DNA of 64,000 nucleotides from Paguma larvata (GCA_030068075.1 CM057844.1:17406001-17470000); one strand, 5' to 3'; numbered from the stretch's first letter, positions 48,430 to 63,199 are shown. Made by a program: numbers and translations. Notes: generated by a model from the sequence alone, not told the origin.

Positions 48430-50475
48430 AAATTTTTAAACCACAACCCCAAATTTCTCCAGTGTTCTCCATTTTCTTTTATTCAGCCAAACTATCTTCA
48501 GGCAGCAAACACGCACTTAATCCTAGGAGATTAGAAAATATTAGAATCTTCTCCTGGGGGTATTTTCCTATTTCTATGTAGCTCACCTATTGATTGTCAT
48601 GAGGTTTGCAATCTGATTCATTTCAGGGCTCCAGTGTTTAAATATAGTGCCTTATAATATTGACAATACTCACATGCTGGTGAGGACTTGTAGGTTTACC
48701 GGTTAAACCAAGTGATTGAGCAATTTTTAAGTCAGTAGTAAGGTTTCTTTATGGGAGAACATTTTGTCAAATTAATATGTACAGCCCACACGGGCTTCAG
48801 AAGATCCTTGTTTCCAAGACAGGCTATGATGAACAAACTTCAGGACTCCCTGTTTGATCCCCATGCCAGGAAATCCTGCCTGTAAATGAATCAGTAAAGT
48901 TGGTAAAGTTTTCCATGGATTTGACTGAATTCCAGCATAGGGAACCCTGTGAAGAGGAGAGACAGAGAGGCAGCATCTCAGAGGATGAACAAGGGAAAGG
49001 GGCAGACCTGGAGCGAAGAAAGCACGTCAGCTACAAATTGTGTACACATGCAGGATGAACTTGTGAACACACGTCCAACTTGGCAGATGTATAAAGATCG
49101 TGTATTTATAACACGCTCCTGAAACATCTTACTGAAATGAGCAATTTAAATGACTTCGATTTAAAATTAGGCTTTTAAGAATTTTTAAAAACACTTCCAA
49201 TACAATCCACCAAAAAAGCAAAAACAGCTTCCCAGAGCCAGTGTTCTCCACAAACTAAAGTCTTGAGTTTCTGAATATTGTCTCAAAAAGTGATCTCTTC
49301 TCTCCCTCTTTGCCTCACAACAATCGAAGTGGCTGGGAGCTGGAGCTCAACTTTATTAATGATTTAAATCACACCCTTGGAAACTAAGCTCGCTTTTTCT
49401 TGTCCATTCAGGTGGGAAGTGTGTTCCAGCAAACGGGAACACTTTAGAAAGTTCTCAAACAGATAATGCCTAAAGAGCTCGACTTCAAAAAATCTAACAC
49501 CACTCATCTAGCCAACAAAAGGATGGGTAACCTGGTAAGAAAACGAAGCCTTCATATTAAGACAAAGATAAAATAGTTCAGTTGCCAAGATTCGACATCT
49601 TTAAAAATGCCTTTTCAATCTTTAACTTTTGTCTGCTTGGTTGTCTAGCAACCAAGTGCCGAAAAGAAACTCCACCCAAAACAAAGTGAAACAATACAGA
49701 CACTTAACTTCATGAGTGTGTGCGCGTGTGTGTTAAGATTCTCAGTGTGCAAAGATAGAAACTCCCTTTCAGACAATTAAAACAGAAAAAGTCCTGATTG
49801 CGGATGGCAGGAAAGGAAGTCGGGAGTGAGTAAAAAGCAACTTGAAAATGCGTAATGCGGGATGAGGGTATAGTTTCCACACACCGGGCTAAAGCAAGGT
49901 TTACACTCTTAAGTAATAAAAACAAACCATTAAGCTAGGCCCAGCACTGTCAGGAAGTATAAAACAGTTCTTGAAACTTTGCAGTTACTATACAAAAGCT
50001 TTTCATAAACTCTGTTTCCTGAGGGCAATTAGCTTGCCTCCTGAAATCAATAAAAAATCAACAATTTGGAAATAGTTGTACAGTAAAATAGTTCAATAAT
50101 TATTCTCTCATAGTGTTGTGGCCAAGTGGTTCCAGTGTAAATGCAGTCCAGATGAGATCCTGCTCCTTATGAGGGAAGCTTTAAGCAAATCGGTGGTTTG
50201 CAGAGAGATCTCCCCATCAGAACGGACTGCAACAATAACGTACTCCTGGCCCTGCCTTAGATGGGGCCCAGGGCACGGGGCAAACACAGCCTTGAAGTAA
50301 GTGGGTGTTCAAGTCAGCGTCTGGCATACTGATTAAGCACCCCAGAGGGACTCAATTCAAAATGTAGAGACCTAAACGAAATGATAAACCCAACAACAAC
50401 AACAAATACACTAGGTGCCCTACATTCAGCATATGGACTCCAGACAAGAGCAAGCAAAATTTTTCCTTTGGATAT
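48430..50475. other. Intergenic DNA, no gene recognised, possible regulatory content
   Basis: This stretch is free of recognised transposons. It includes a perfect palindrome at 49636-49656 (listed separately) and is 5-6 kb from the BMP2 3' end. Confidence 0.5.
49636..49656. promoter_or_regulatory. RFX X-box-like palindrome
   Basis: CTTGGTTG-TCTAG-CAACCAAG is a perfect inverted repeat (8-bp arms). The core GTTGTCTAGCAAC fits the X-box shape GTTGYC..RGCAAC bound by RFX dimers. No repeat family was recognised around it. Confidence 0.4.
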
Positions 50476-50482
50476 ATGGGGA

Positions 50483-50602
50483 AAATATATATGTATATGT
50501 GTGTATGTACATATATGTTATACACATATATATAGTATATGTTAATATATTAGTGTGTATAGTATTAAATATATATACATATATATGTGTATATATATAA
50601 AG
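50483..50602. repeat. (TA/TG)n simple repeat
   Basis: Alternating TATATA, TGTATG and CATATA units. Confidence 0.85.
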
Positions 50603-51489
50603 GGTGTTTGGAGATTAGGAATTCATTCATCCCAGCATTTCAACAAATACTCAAATCTGTGTTGCTTATAAGAAATCTTCATAGTGGTCCCCTAAAAAAT
50701 AAAAATGAGGCTGCTAAACAGATGACTCTCATAGAAAATTTTGCTAAAAAGGAGGCACCAACGCAGAGATATATCTTTGCTGCCCCCCACTGCAGAGGGA
50801 AATCAATTCCTTTTGTTTTTTCTAGCTTGAGCCCATTCACCTCACCACCTTATTCAAAGCCAACCGCAGCATCACAAATTCCAATATCCATTAAATCAAA
50901 CCTCAAATACCAGCTTGCGAAGCTTTATATCACCCTCAAGGCTCAGTGGTGTTATACAATGAACTGTCTTAGAACTTAAAAAAAAAATCAAGTATCATTT
51001 TTAGTATAAACAAATGCTTCAAATGTATGACATCTATTTGCTGCCTTCAAAGCGAAAACTTTTAACTCAGACGCTTGGCACTAAGATCACACGGGATCAA
51101 GTCAGTGGACTGACTTGAGTGTTAAACTTTTTTAAAGTACGTTAAGGGCTTGCACCTGCTCCCCCATCCACATAGATGTACTGACACGTATTTGACTAAA
51201 CTGACTGCGTACATGCCCAAGCAAGCAAGCAGAGCAGATTTTACAAGATAAGCAACCAAGTGTTTTCATGTCTGAGGGTGGCTAGAACACAAAATTGCCA
51301 GTCATCTTGTGGGGGAAAAGAATGCCTTTGAAAAAAATATGTAGAACATCATTTCAGATATGGTGAAATGTATTCAAATACCATCCTGTATACAGGTTTT
51401 GTTTTTTTCCTTTAAGGGCTGCTTCTTAGAGAGGGGCCTAAACTCAGTCTAACTTTCTGCTGTTGTGACTGAGAAAGAATTATCAGAGC
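50603..51489. other. Intergenic DNA, nothing recognised
   Basis: The 130-codon plus-strand frame (50587-50979) starts inside the simple repeat and shows no recognisable domain; I treat it as chance. Confidence 0.5.
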
Positions 51490-51690
51490 CTTGCTACTCA
51501 AAATGTAGTCCGTGGGCCAGAGGTAACAGCTTCACCTGGGAGTGTCTCAGAAATTCAGACTCTCGGGCCCCACCGCAGATTCACTGAAACAGAACCTGTG
51601 TTATAACATGATCCCAAAGGGTCTGTATACACATCAACTTGTATTCCCCTTAGGGCAGTACTGGTGACTCGTATGCACATTAAGATCTCA
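51490..51690 (+). repeat. MER5A-like DNA-transposon remnant
   Basis: 'actcaaaatgtagtccgtgg', 'ctcgggccccaccgcagatt', 'catgatcccaaagggtctg' follow the MER5A order from left to right. Confidence 0.75.
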
Positions 51691-53944
51691 GATGTTTTGT
51701 TTAGAGCATCGGTCCCTCAAGTTAGGTAGACGTTCACTTTGAAATTTGCAGGGGAGGGAGATGGTCAAAAACTCTGCCCTGGAGAATACAGTAAGGCTGT
51801 AATTTATGTCAACAAAGTGGAGAAAAAAGGAAAAGCATTTTACCTGGGTAAAGCAGACTTGCATTTTATCCATCTCACCCTACTTGCCCCCTGAAAAAAA
51901 AATAAACCAAGAATGGAATAGGGCAATTTTACTTCTTGGTAACTGCCCATGTATATCACACTTATTCTACACTTAAATTATTCTTTATTGCAAGGTTATG
52001 TTTCTTTTGCCTTATAAGAGATTGGGGGCTTTGGCATCTAACATTTCGTGAATCAGTATCTCAACACCAATATGACTGCTGAAGAAAAACACACTCTCTT
52101 AAAAAGTGCTTTGAGTTGTGCAAATGATTTCTCCAATAAAAAATTGAGGGAAAAGACATGGAATGTTTAGATTATCTAGTGACAATCTTGCCCTCTTGAG
52201 GTACAATTTAAAGTGGCATTTGGAGTACAAATTACAAAAAGGTGGAAGCACAGATAAATTTGTAAACTTTCAACCTCCCCTGCCCCAATTTTGAACGCAA
52301 AAAACGAACAGAGCCTACAGGGAGCTGCCATACAGGTTAAAACCATGCCAGGGCAAGCACACAGCCCAGACAAGCACAAAAACAGATGACACAATTTAAT
52401 CAGTTTTGAAAGGTGATCCTCCTAAATTCAGAAACTGATACATTTTTCAAAGCCAACTGTAAAAGGATTCAAGGATTCCTACAGAATAGTCACCGAGGAT
52501 TCAAAAGATTCCATGTCATGGAGTTGGTTATGACACTTTTTCTCAGAATGAAGAATGTGAGCCAAAAGGTCTGTAAGAGTGTAGAATGTACGTAAGAATA
52601 TTCTGTTTCTCAAATGAGCTGCCAACATCAGAGTCCTCAACTAAACCGAAGCCGAAAACACCATCATCTAGACATGTGTAATATATATCACATATTTTCA
52701 TATGTTTTTATATATATTTCATGTTGCGTGTATATATTTACATGTTTGTGTATATTTTATATACACATAAAACACGCAAGAGAACACATTTGAGTTGATA
52801 CCACTGAAAACCATTTTAACAAAGAAAATTAGAACCAATGAAGCAGAAAAAACAAAAAGAATGGATTGAATTGCCAAGTGGCTCGAATCTCTTGTGCTAT
52901 AATCTCACTCTCATCTAGAATATTTGGAGATGAGAAAACATGGTTATTATTTCTTAAGATGTTAACACAGTGCACATGGTCCTTCTTATCCATGACAAAT
53001 GAGGGTGAAGGCCAGCTGGAGGACACAGATTATCCGGCCTTCCGAAGTCAGTTCCAATGCTAATGATTCTCACCTATGCAAAAGCGACGGGGGTAGAGCC
53101 AAAAAGGAATGGAAATATTTTTAAAAGTGGAAAGAGTAAAAGATAACTGGCATTAATTTAAAAACATGATCTACATAATCTCAAGGCAAGGGTTAAATCT
53201 ATCACAATCAAAACGTAACTACATCCATGGTCATCGCAAGTTAATTCCTGGAGAGAATCTGATTGTAACAGTCTGTTCCTTTATAAGCATGCGATGTTTT
53301 CAGCCAATTCCAAGGCAAGGCTAGGAAAGATTAGAACCAGGCCTCACCAATCACAGCAGGATCAGAGGTGACACAGAGCCCTAGAAATTGACCTAAAATA
53401 CTTTCAGTCAAACAGTGGGGAGTTGTGAGTCCCCTGGCCTTACAGACATACCCACCGAACCCTTCCTTGGGTCTGATTTCAACGCAGAGCACGGAAGCTC
53501 TGCCACTGTGAGAGTTCACTCTGAGCGGCCTAATTTGACTTCATTCTGCTTGGGCTTCTGTCCAATTGGCAGATGTCCTTGCAGAAGCTGATCTCAGACA
53601 CTTTCCCTTTCTAATTTTTTGGCACCGTTGCCTCTGTTGCATGGGATATCATCTCTGAAACTTTATCTTGGGTTCCCCAGGTTTTGCTTGTTTTGGAGCT
53701 TTGGTTTTCTCTTAAATCTTTCTCTTAAATCATGAACCCCAAATACGTTCATGTGAAAGTACTAAATCATTGGTAATTCCTTTGAGGCAAATATGAATTA
53801 TCAAGTGACTTGCTTGCAAATTTCCAACCATTCCTTCCCTTTTCCCCAACTCCCACCAAAATGAGTAACTTCAGAAGCAAAAATGCAAACACAAGGTAAT
53901 CATCACGAATGCTGTACAAATGCACCATTTTCGTACAGGCTGGA
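51691..53944. other. Intergenic DNA immediately downstream of BMP2
   Basis: No gene or young transposon. A TA/TG-rich tract lies at about 52680-52765. Absence of young repeats next to the conserved 3' UTR may reflect constraint, but this is only an impression. Confidence 0.5.
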
Positions 53945-53975
53945 CTTTATAAAATGAAATGCCAGAGCTCTGATA

Positions 53976-53981
53976 TTTATT
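53976..53981 (-). terminator. BMP2: Candidate distal polyadenylation signal of BMP2 (AATAAA)
   Basis: An AATAAA on the minus strand about 1.1 kb after the stop. From memory, the human reference mRNA ends shortly after the equivalent position, so cleavage near 53950 is the likely main end of the transcript. Confidence 0.6.
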
Positions 53982-54263
53982 ATCTGAAATAGGTTTAACA
54001 TTTGGGGAATTGTGTTCAAACACATAACCTTGGAAAGAAAAGCAAGCTGATCGAACAGAGAATAGGCGGTGGGCAGAAAACATGATGGGCACAATTTTGC
54101 TGTGTATTGGACAAATTTAGAAAACTGGACCCTTCTGAGCATAAAAAGCTCCCAGATGAGGTAAAAGTTAAGTACAAATCAATTTCCAATTCTTCATGAG
54201 AGCCACTAGATATCAATTTTAAATATACATGACCACAATATTAATAACAAAGAAATCTTATGT

Positions 54264-54269
54264 TTTATT
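54264..54269 (-). terminator. BMP2: Candidate internal polyadenylation signal of BMP2 (AATAAA)
   Basis: An AATAAA on the minus strand, about 830 bases after the BMP2 stop codon, in a block that I recognise as part of the BMP2 3' UTR. Use would give a shorter 3' UTR than the distal signal. Confidence 0.45.
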
Positions 54270-55095
54270 TAATACTTTGACCAGACCAGCCCCTCTGAAG
54301 GGGTCACTACTTTAGGAAAGAAGAACAACAAACCATCATTCACTTTCCTGCAGGTTCATCATTTTCCTAATTATTTCTATTGGTCCTGCTTTATTCTGCA
54401 AATTAAGGGGTAGGAAAGTGTTTCTGTATTAGATCAGCAATGTCTGGTTCTTATCCAAATATTCCACCTAATAAGGACGTAAGTTCTCATGGATTGGACA
54501 ACCACTCTGCAACATTCCTGAGAATTGAATAATATAATAATCTTGAAAGTCAGCAGAGTAGATTATCCACTTTTTTTTTTTTCTGGACTTGAACTTGTGA
54601 CCTTAACAGTAGCACTGCAAAAAAGCAAACGTGCTAAGCACTTTGCCAGAGTAACCTTCCATGTAGACTTTTCATCTTAAATACACACAACTGGAAACAA
54701 CTACAATTTTTGGAAAATTATGTACAAACCCAATACTTCTTTTGATTACACATAAATACAAATTAGCTATCTTTCCTAAAAAGTGGTTATAATAGTAAAT
54801 AAATACAAAATAAATCTGACCATTATACTTCATGTGCTGGGGTTGAACCCATATAAAATGTACAACTAAATACATTTTAAAATCTTTAAGGAATAATTCT
54901 CTGATTAAAATATTTGTTTTCCCAACTTCTTTTCGTAGATATAAATATATTTTCAAAATAGCTGTGTTTTTTTTTTCTCCATTCCATTCCATAAATAAAG
55001 TCTTCATTGGGAAATATTAAAGTGTCAACTTGTTTTTTTTTTGCTTTTTTCTAAAATATATATATATATTTATTTATATATTTTATTTTGCTGTG

Positions 55096-55940
<845 letters not shown>

Positions 55941-57399
55941 CTAATTTGATAGAAAAGGAGGAAAAGAAGAAGAAAAAACTCATTCAGTAAAATAAGTAAC
56001 AACAATCTGATGATATATGAAAATGTGTATACCTCATTTCAGGGTTTGATTTAACCCATGTAAAAATTTGCAAACAGGTAATAAAAACTTCCCTTTTCGA
56101 TAAAAAGGAATCCTCCTTTTTCTGTGTTTTTAGGTCAACATGCACACCATGAAGCAAAACTTCACAATTCATTGTTATGTTTTTAATCCAATACATGAAT
56201 ACTGCATCCAGGTGGCTATAATAATGGGGGAAATGGCGAAGCATTTCTTTGGAATTCACAGACTTTAGGGAAAAAAAAAGTCAGCACTATAGTTAGTAGA
56301 GGTCTAATGAGTGAGGATTTGAGGAAATTATTGCATTTCTTAAAAAGAAAAAGGCTTTAATGTCAATCCCTTAAGCGGTATTCTAAAACATTACTCTGCA
56401 ATTTAGATGATTTACAAATCTCGATATACAGATTTCAGTTTCCTAATTAAAGAGTCTGAAACTCAACATCAACGATGACATTTTGCAAAGCACACCCTAC
56501 TATTTTACTCCAAGTCCAGAGACAAAGGCATTTACAGGGATCGACTTCTTTGGAAGCGTAAGGGTGGTACTAAGACACCGTAGTAATTAAGGCCAGACAA
56601 TTTCAAGAGAAGGAACTTCCCAACTGTTGTCTGTTCTCTCACCTCCTTATGACCTCAAAAACCAAATCTCGTTTTAGATACTTTTGGGGAAAAAAAAAAG
56701 GACTCTCTTCTATTTTTAATTCCTTTGTCCTTAAAAAAATAATAATACACCATATTAAAAACATATACCTACCAAATGAGCACAAAACCAAAAAACATTG
56801 TGAAAATTTACAAAAATACCATTATGATATTTGTGACATAAGGGATAATCCCATCCTATTTCAGAATAAACATTGTATATCTATTATTGTCATTTCAAAA
56901 TAGCCATTTAAGTGGGCTGTGCATAAAAGGTCTTTCTGATTTAAGATTCCTGAATTTAAAGCTTAAGGAGTACTATTTTCCAAGCAAATAATAAAATATA
57001 ACACAGCACCTTGAATGCTTTCGTCTGCAAATCATCAAAGGTACCCATTATCATTAAATTGGCAGTAAATAGCAATAGGATTTGAGACATTTGGGTTTAT
57101 TTTTTTCTAGCTTTACCACATCCTGCCCTTTCAGGATCCAACCTAAGTGCTACCAAAATCTATTTAGCCCTATCATTCTCTCTTAACTTTGATTAACTTT
57201 ATGGTTGTATTTCCCCTAAGTCAAATAGCTGTAAGCTGAACACAGAATATAGATGTGTTAGCAGAGGAGAATCACTTCAGATCACTCACTCAAAGGTTTT
57301 ACTTATGTAAACCTTCATCATCAAAGCACCAGTCGTGAAGGCAAGCTAAGTGCCAAGTTCAAGAGGGACAGTTTACAAGAAATTATGCAGCTATGCTTT

Positions 57400-57560
57400 A
57401 ATGGGATAATTCTCAAATTTTAGCATTCACACAAAACTCCTAAGCCATCTTCAATCTCCAAATGCAGATTCTGATCCAGTAGGCCTGGGTGGGCCCTGAG
57501 ATTCAGCATTTCTAGCAAGCTCCCAAGTGAGGCGAGGCTAGGGGCTCATGGACTACCTTT
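57400..57560 (+). repeat. MER5A-like remnant in BMP2 intron 2
   Basis: 'aatgcagattctgatccag', 'ggcctgggtgggccctgaga' and 'tctagcaagctcccaagtga' match MER5A wording. Confidence 0.7.
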
Positions 57561-58350
57561 AGAGGGTCAAGATTTTAAAGAATGCTTTTCACATTCAAGT
57601 GTAAATTTCAGGAGCGTATTTTAAAGTGACTTTTGGTCAAATAATACAAAAATGAGGAAAAGAAACATTAGTGTTGGCCAAGGAGTAAGAGGTGAGTCCA
57701 TGGGTAAGCAATCAGGGACTTAGAACAGAAAGGTCTTCCAAAGCTCATCTACTTGGGATGTGGAGGCTATCAGACCAAGAAGTAAACCTTCCGTGGTTGC
57801 CTCATGACTGCTAATCTACATCTGTTAGGAATACCTTTGAGGAGTCATCCACACTATAAACTTCACTCTAAGGTAATGGTACTTCAGGCCAGGCACTATT
57901 TTCAACAACCAATCAGAGCAGGGCTCTTCTCAATGCCTCCAACAAGTATTAAAGATTGTGTTTAGCTTTTTCTTTCCTTTCCTCTAATTCAGGAGCCCTC
58001 TAATGTTTCCACTGAAGGAGTTCTTGCAGCAGAGAAGCCAACAGATACCAAAGAGAAAAAGGAGTGACATAAAAATCAGCAGTGTCCCCCATATGTAATG
58101 ATATAAGGACAGATCTGGCTTGAGCTACTGACTTCTCTGACAACCAGCACTCCTAAGAACACTCTCTTTTCTTTTAAAGAGGGGGAAGGCAAATTATTCA
58201 CAGGCATTTACAGAACAGCTGTAATAAGAAGGTATCCAGAGAAATAACAATTGCAACAAAAACTCTGAATCCAAACCCATATATGAAAAAGAAAGAAGTT
58301 ATGAAGTTACGAAAAGAAAGAAGTTATGTTACACAGACACGAGGATGCAG

Positions 58351-58413
58351 AAACACACACACACACACACACACGCACACATGCATGCATGCACGCCCAC
58401 ACACACACACACA
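58351..58413. repeat. (CA)n microsatellite in BMP2 intron 2
   Basis: Two (AC)n runs are separated by an ATGC/GCAC block. It lies in the intron and is a potential polymorphic marker for the gene. Confidence 0.93.
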
Positions 58414-59439
58414 GCCAGTGGATGATAATGTGATAATTAAGGGGCAAGACCAGCATGAAAGACAGGGAAAATTAATAAAGATGGGTATAAAAGAGGAATA
58501 AAATAGAATAACCCTCCAGAAGATAAATGTAAGGCTGAATCATATAAAATCGCCACCATTTGACCAGAGTGACAGAAAAAACAAAAGAAAACAAACAAAC
58601 AAACAAAAAACTCAGAAATTTCATACACTTCAAAATCTCACTGGGGGTTAAGTGGCAAAAAGGAGATCACTTAGCAACCTTACCAAAGGGAAGAATTGTA
58701 CTGTTAAACAACAGTCATGTGAAGCAACAGGAAGACCTTTCTCTGGCTTTCCACCTTCATCAAGAACCCCTATTTGTCCTTAATACAAAGGACACTGTGG
58801 TGATGCCCCTGTGGATTCAGGTCACAGACGCAAGTCAGAAGTTCACAGAAAACCCCAAATCCAGGAAAAAAACTGTTCAAGTTTGGGGCACCTACCACTG
58901 TTCCCTTTGATCTGCAAGAAGAAGAATGAATTTCTTCTTGAGGGTAGAAAAATCAAAGCCTATTTAAAATAAAGTAAAGGGAAAAAAGCTTCAAATCATC
59001 ATACCAAGCCTGGGGATTCTGAAAATATGGAGCATTTACCTAAGTAGATGATGTATGGTTTTTTGGAGGCTTATATAGTTGTTAATTCTCTATAAATAAC
59101 TCTTGCTGAATAAGCTGAATTTGTCAAGGGCTTTAGGTATTCCGGCCTATTTTAGACCTGAGTTTCTAAACCTCTAAGTTCTTATCTAAACAGATGGAGC
59201 TATGGCTGCAAAAATGTGGGGTTAGTAAAGAAAAATAAGGCATCACTGACATTTGACCTCTCTCTCCTCCAAAAGTGAAGTTCTAACTTAATCATATACA
59301 CTGTCAACTATTCATCTACATCACAATAACACAAAAGAGGAGACTGAATTTCCTCACCCAGCCCAGGTTCCCTCTGGCTTCCTCTTCTCTAGAAAACGGG
59401 GAATATAGGACATAAGAGAAAGAAATTGTCATGATAATG

Positions 59440-59690
59440 TAATTAGTGTGCTTAATGCTTCTTTGTGCCCTATCTGGCACTAAGATCTTTGACATGAATT
59501 ATCTCACATCAAATCAATGAGAGAGGAACTCTTACTATTTCCATTTTGGAAATGAAACAGTTGGAGCTCAGAAAGGTTATGTGACTTTCCTAAGGTCACA
59601 GAGCTAGTAAATGAAGAGCAGGGCTATGAGCTTGAGTCTACTGTAGTTCCCAAGTTTCTGGCCACTAGATGACACTATCCAACACGAGGG
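59440..59690 (-). repeat. MIR remnant in BMP2 intron 2
   Basis: 'ccattttggaaatgaaacag', 'gctcagaaaggttatgtgac', 'cctaaggtcacagagctagt' give the MIR core in antisense. A CTCF-like CCACTAGATGACA (59662-59674, one mismatch to the core) lies at its end. Confidence 0.75.
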
Positions 59691-62600
59691 AAGAGTCGAA
59701 AACTGAAGCAAAAGTCAAAGCCACTAGGGGAATCTTTATATTTAATACAATAATAACCATAGGGTGAGTTCTTTCCCAACCAAAGAGATAGAAATACACT
59801 ACCACTCAAGTATGGTGGAAAGAAGAAGCAGGAAAGTAAAGTGACAGGGCCCACTAGGACATGCAGATCTTATTTGGAACCACTGATATTTCGCGGCTGC
59901 CTTTTTGTCCTAAAGAAAGAGACGTTTCATGTTTTGAGAAGTTTGCAACACTCTTTGGACCAAAAATGAGTATTAACCTGGGGATGCTGTAGCAAATAGG
60001 TAAGGTTGGAAATCACTGCCCTTCAGTGAAAGTGGCTGAGAATAAGAAACACTACTTTCTAGAATATAAAGTAAGGGCCAGAGAATTGATACATCAAGGA
60101 GAAAAAAAAATATAAGGAAAAGTATGGTCATCCTCACCACCCCTAATCTGGCTTCTGCCCACCCTTAACTCCAACACGTTTGGAATGATCATGTGCCCTC
60201 TTACTGTCCTCTACTTGGTGAAATGTGCAAATGGTGAGTCTTAAAAAAAGACAAAATATCTCAATGAGAAGGGACCAAAGAAAAATACAGAGGGACCACT
60301 AAAAGAGCAGAGGACAGAAAATATTAGCGTAAGAACAATCATTGGGCATCAGAGCCTCAATCTCCATGAGGATTTCCAAAGAGAATGCCTGTTCTACTTG
60401 ACGGGGCCTTTCTTAACGACGCTGAAATACCTGGGGATCCTAGGAAAGCCTCAGGTAAGCCTTGGTTTGTGGGGTGTACGTGTCCCAAATCTCTTGCTTA
60501 CACTGGGCATTTGTGACACAAGTTCTCTCTCACAGGGTAGTGGTTGGATATGTTTTCATGTTAATTACATTTGTGGGAAAAGAGCTAGCCTCTATTTGAA
60601 GGCTTTAGTCATAGAAGGAAATAATTCTATTGTTTCACGTAAAAAGAAGTCTGTGTCCTTCTGGGTCTAGAGAGCAAGCACACGGTCCTTCCATATTCTA
60701 TCCTGACAGGAAAGCATAGAGACTTTTTTCAGGACCAATGAAAGCAACCGATTTCCCTGTGTTTTTAACTACAGCAAGCACAGAACACTCTTTCCAGTTG
60801 GTGAAGTGATTTTTCTATCCTCAGTGGCAGTACCACAAGGTCTATGTGGCCAAAGCACTTTTTAATGACTGAAAAAAAGAAAATCATTGCAGCATTTGGG
60901 CTCTCCCGAGTGAAAAGTATTGTACTTTTCCTAGAGGACTAGGCCAAGTTTAATAGGAGAAATGACAACTGGTAATTTATGTCTCACATCGCTTACCGCG
61001 TGGTTCCATTATCTTCATTCAGTGGTTGAGATCTGATAACGGTGATATCTCTGGTGCTGTAAGTTCACCAAATCATCCAGATCCCACCCACAAATAAAAC
61101 CAACAGGTAATTCTTGGTATTGGGCCCTTACTCCTCTACCATACAAATGCCCATTAAGGCTGCATGAGCCAAGTTCTGCTCTTAAGGAAGTTGCCTTAAT
61201 CGCATGGTTTATTAGAAGATTTTTAGTGCCCTGCACAGCACAAGGAAGTTTATAAAAAACAAATCTGGCTTACACAAAAATGAAATCGTCTTCGAAAAGT
61301 GCATTATGTGGTCTAATGGTGATATACTAGTCATAACAAGAAAAGAAATGGATTTGATGAAATTCGAGGCAAAAATTACATGGCTTTTCTGTATCACCTA
61401 ACTGCATTAAGGATTGACATTACTGTAAACTGATTTTAAGCAAGTTGGTAACTTCTGTATTATTTTGCACATAAAATTTATGCTTTTAAAGATATAAATT
61501 CTGACTTATAAATTCAAGTATGCTATTTAAGCTAAAAGAACATTCAAATAATTTGCAGCCTGTTCAGTTTTGATCAAGGCACTTTTAAAGAGGAAGAAGG
61601 AGAAAAGCACAGACTGCACTGATGGAATCTGCAACTAAATGTTTTAGGTATCAAATGACTTAAATGTTTTCCTTTTAAATTAGAAGAGGCACACAATACC
61701 TTCCTGGCCTTAAAAACAAAGAATGATTCCAGGCTAAATGTCCAGGAGAGGTGGCTGAAATAGCTATTCTTATTACTTTTCTATGCAGAAAAAAGAGTTC
61801 TAATCAGCATCAGCTACGAATGGTGAGCTGCATCCATAATCATCCCAAGGTTATGCTGACAGAATGTACAGGAGTGAAAACATGTCTACTTATGACAACA
61901 GACAGCTTCCGCTTCAGTGAATGACTCCCGAGGGAGTAGAAGGCTATCTTCTGTCTTTGCCCATTGGATCGCTACTGCAAAAAGGACCTCCCTTGGAAAT
62001 GTGCTGGAAAATGAACTGATTATCAATTCAGTGTCCCTTTCAGAACATACAACTGCTTTGATGAAGTACCTTTTGTTATGCAACTTGCCTTTAAGACTTC
62101 TCCCCAATGCCAAGTGCTGTTCTCACAAGCATAGTCACCCTTCACATGGGCAGAAAAGTCCTGGGTGTAACATTTCTTATTTGTTTACAGCAGATCATAG
62201 ATTTTCACTTGAAATTTACCACCTCAACAGGGCAAGAAAAAGGAAACTTTACTCTAAGTCTCCAATAACCTACAAGTGGTTGCTCTGTGATATACAGCTT
62301 TGGACCATTCTCTAGTATTTGACGAAACCTGTTCTCTATTTAGAATATATTAAGCCAAAGAGGCATTTAAAAGTGCAGAAAAAGAACTAAAGTGGAATAT
62401 ATTTTTAACTAATTGATCTAACTTGGATATAACAGATGTCAATAGCTGCTCTAAGACATTTCAAATCCACTAAATACTCTTCTGATGAAACAAGCAGAAA
62501 TATCCTACCTTAGGAAAACCACATCCAGTATCATAAAAGAAAAAAATCCACATTTCAATGCACATGAAAAAAACTAACAAACAAACAGGCAGCTGCTGCA

Positions 62601-63199
62601 AAAGCTTTTATCTGAAGGCTTGCCTTGTCTCTACTAGGGAGTTCATCTCAGATTTAAGCACAAAACAAGAAAGTCATTGTGGAAACAATAAGATTGATTG
62701 TGGGATTGATCTCCCACGGGGATTAGATAGAGATTCGAAATCTTCCAAACCAAGCCCAGATCAACTGTAAATTAGAAAGACTTTGGGGCCCCGGGCTTTG
62801 ATTTTTCAATAGTATCTCTGAAAATTCGGCCCTCGGCTGTGTCTGGCCTGAAACCCCAGCTTAAGCAGGGGAAGCAGATTTACAGGGCAAGTGCTTCCAA
62901 ACAGACTTAAAAAGATCCCAATCTGCCCCCCTCCTTTTCATTCTTCCCCTATGAAATTCTTGCACGTTTAGCTGACTAGGGGCATGCCTTTTGCCCTCAT
63001 CTTCCCCATCACTTGATTTCTCTCCAGTTCCTGGATTGAGGAGGAGTCACTCTTCTGGCTGCAAGCCAAGAAAGGGGTGCGGATTTACCAAAGGGGAATC
63101 CCTGGCTCCCGAACCACACAGGCAGTGCGTTAAAGCCAGGTTCGGAAAGGTTCTTACAAAGTCAAGAATGGAAACGTCTGCGGAGTCCTGGCCAAGCTG

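Larger units (their letters stand above)
53945..55095 (-). other. BMP2: BMP2 3' untranslated region
   Basis: Sequence downstream of the stop codon resembles the vertebrate BMP2 3' UTR as I remember it: a (TA)n/ATTTA-rich stretch immediately after the stop (about 55055-55090), then long recognisable blocks through 54.0 kb. The BMP2 3' UTR is known to be unusually conserved and to hold AU-rich elements affecting mRNA stability; several ATTTA pentamers are visible here. The end at about 53945 is inferred from the distal AATAAA, not from transcript data. Confidence 0.8.

Noticed and set aside
50587..50979. A 130-codon plus-strand frame downstream of BMP2
   Set aside because: It starts in a TA-rich simple repeat and lacks any recognisable domain; no supporting exon signals.
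55941..55983. Extension of BMP2 exon 3 to an upstream ATG ([10 protein letters not shown]...)
   Set aside because: This is the intron's pyrimidine tract read as Phe/Ser. The acceptor AG at 55941-55942 fits the known exon boundary and frame.
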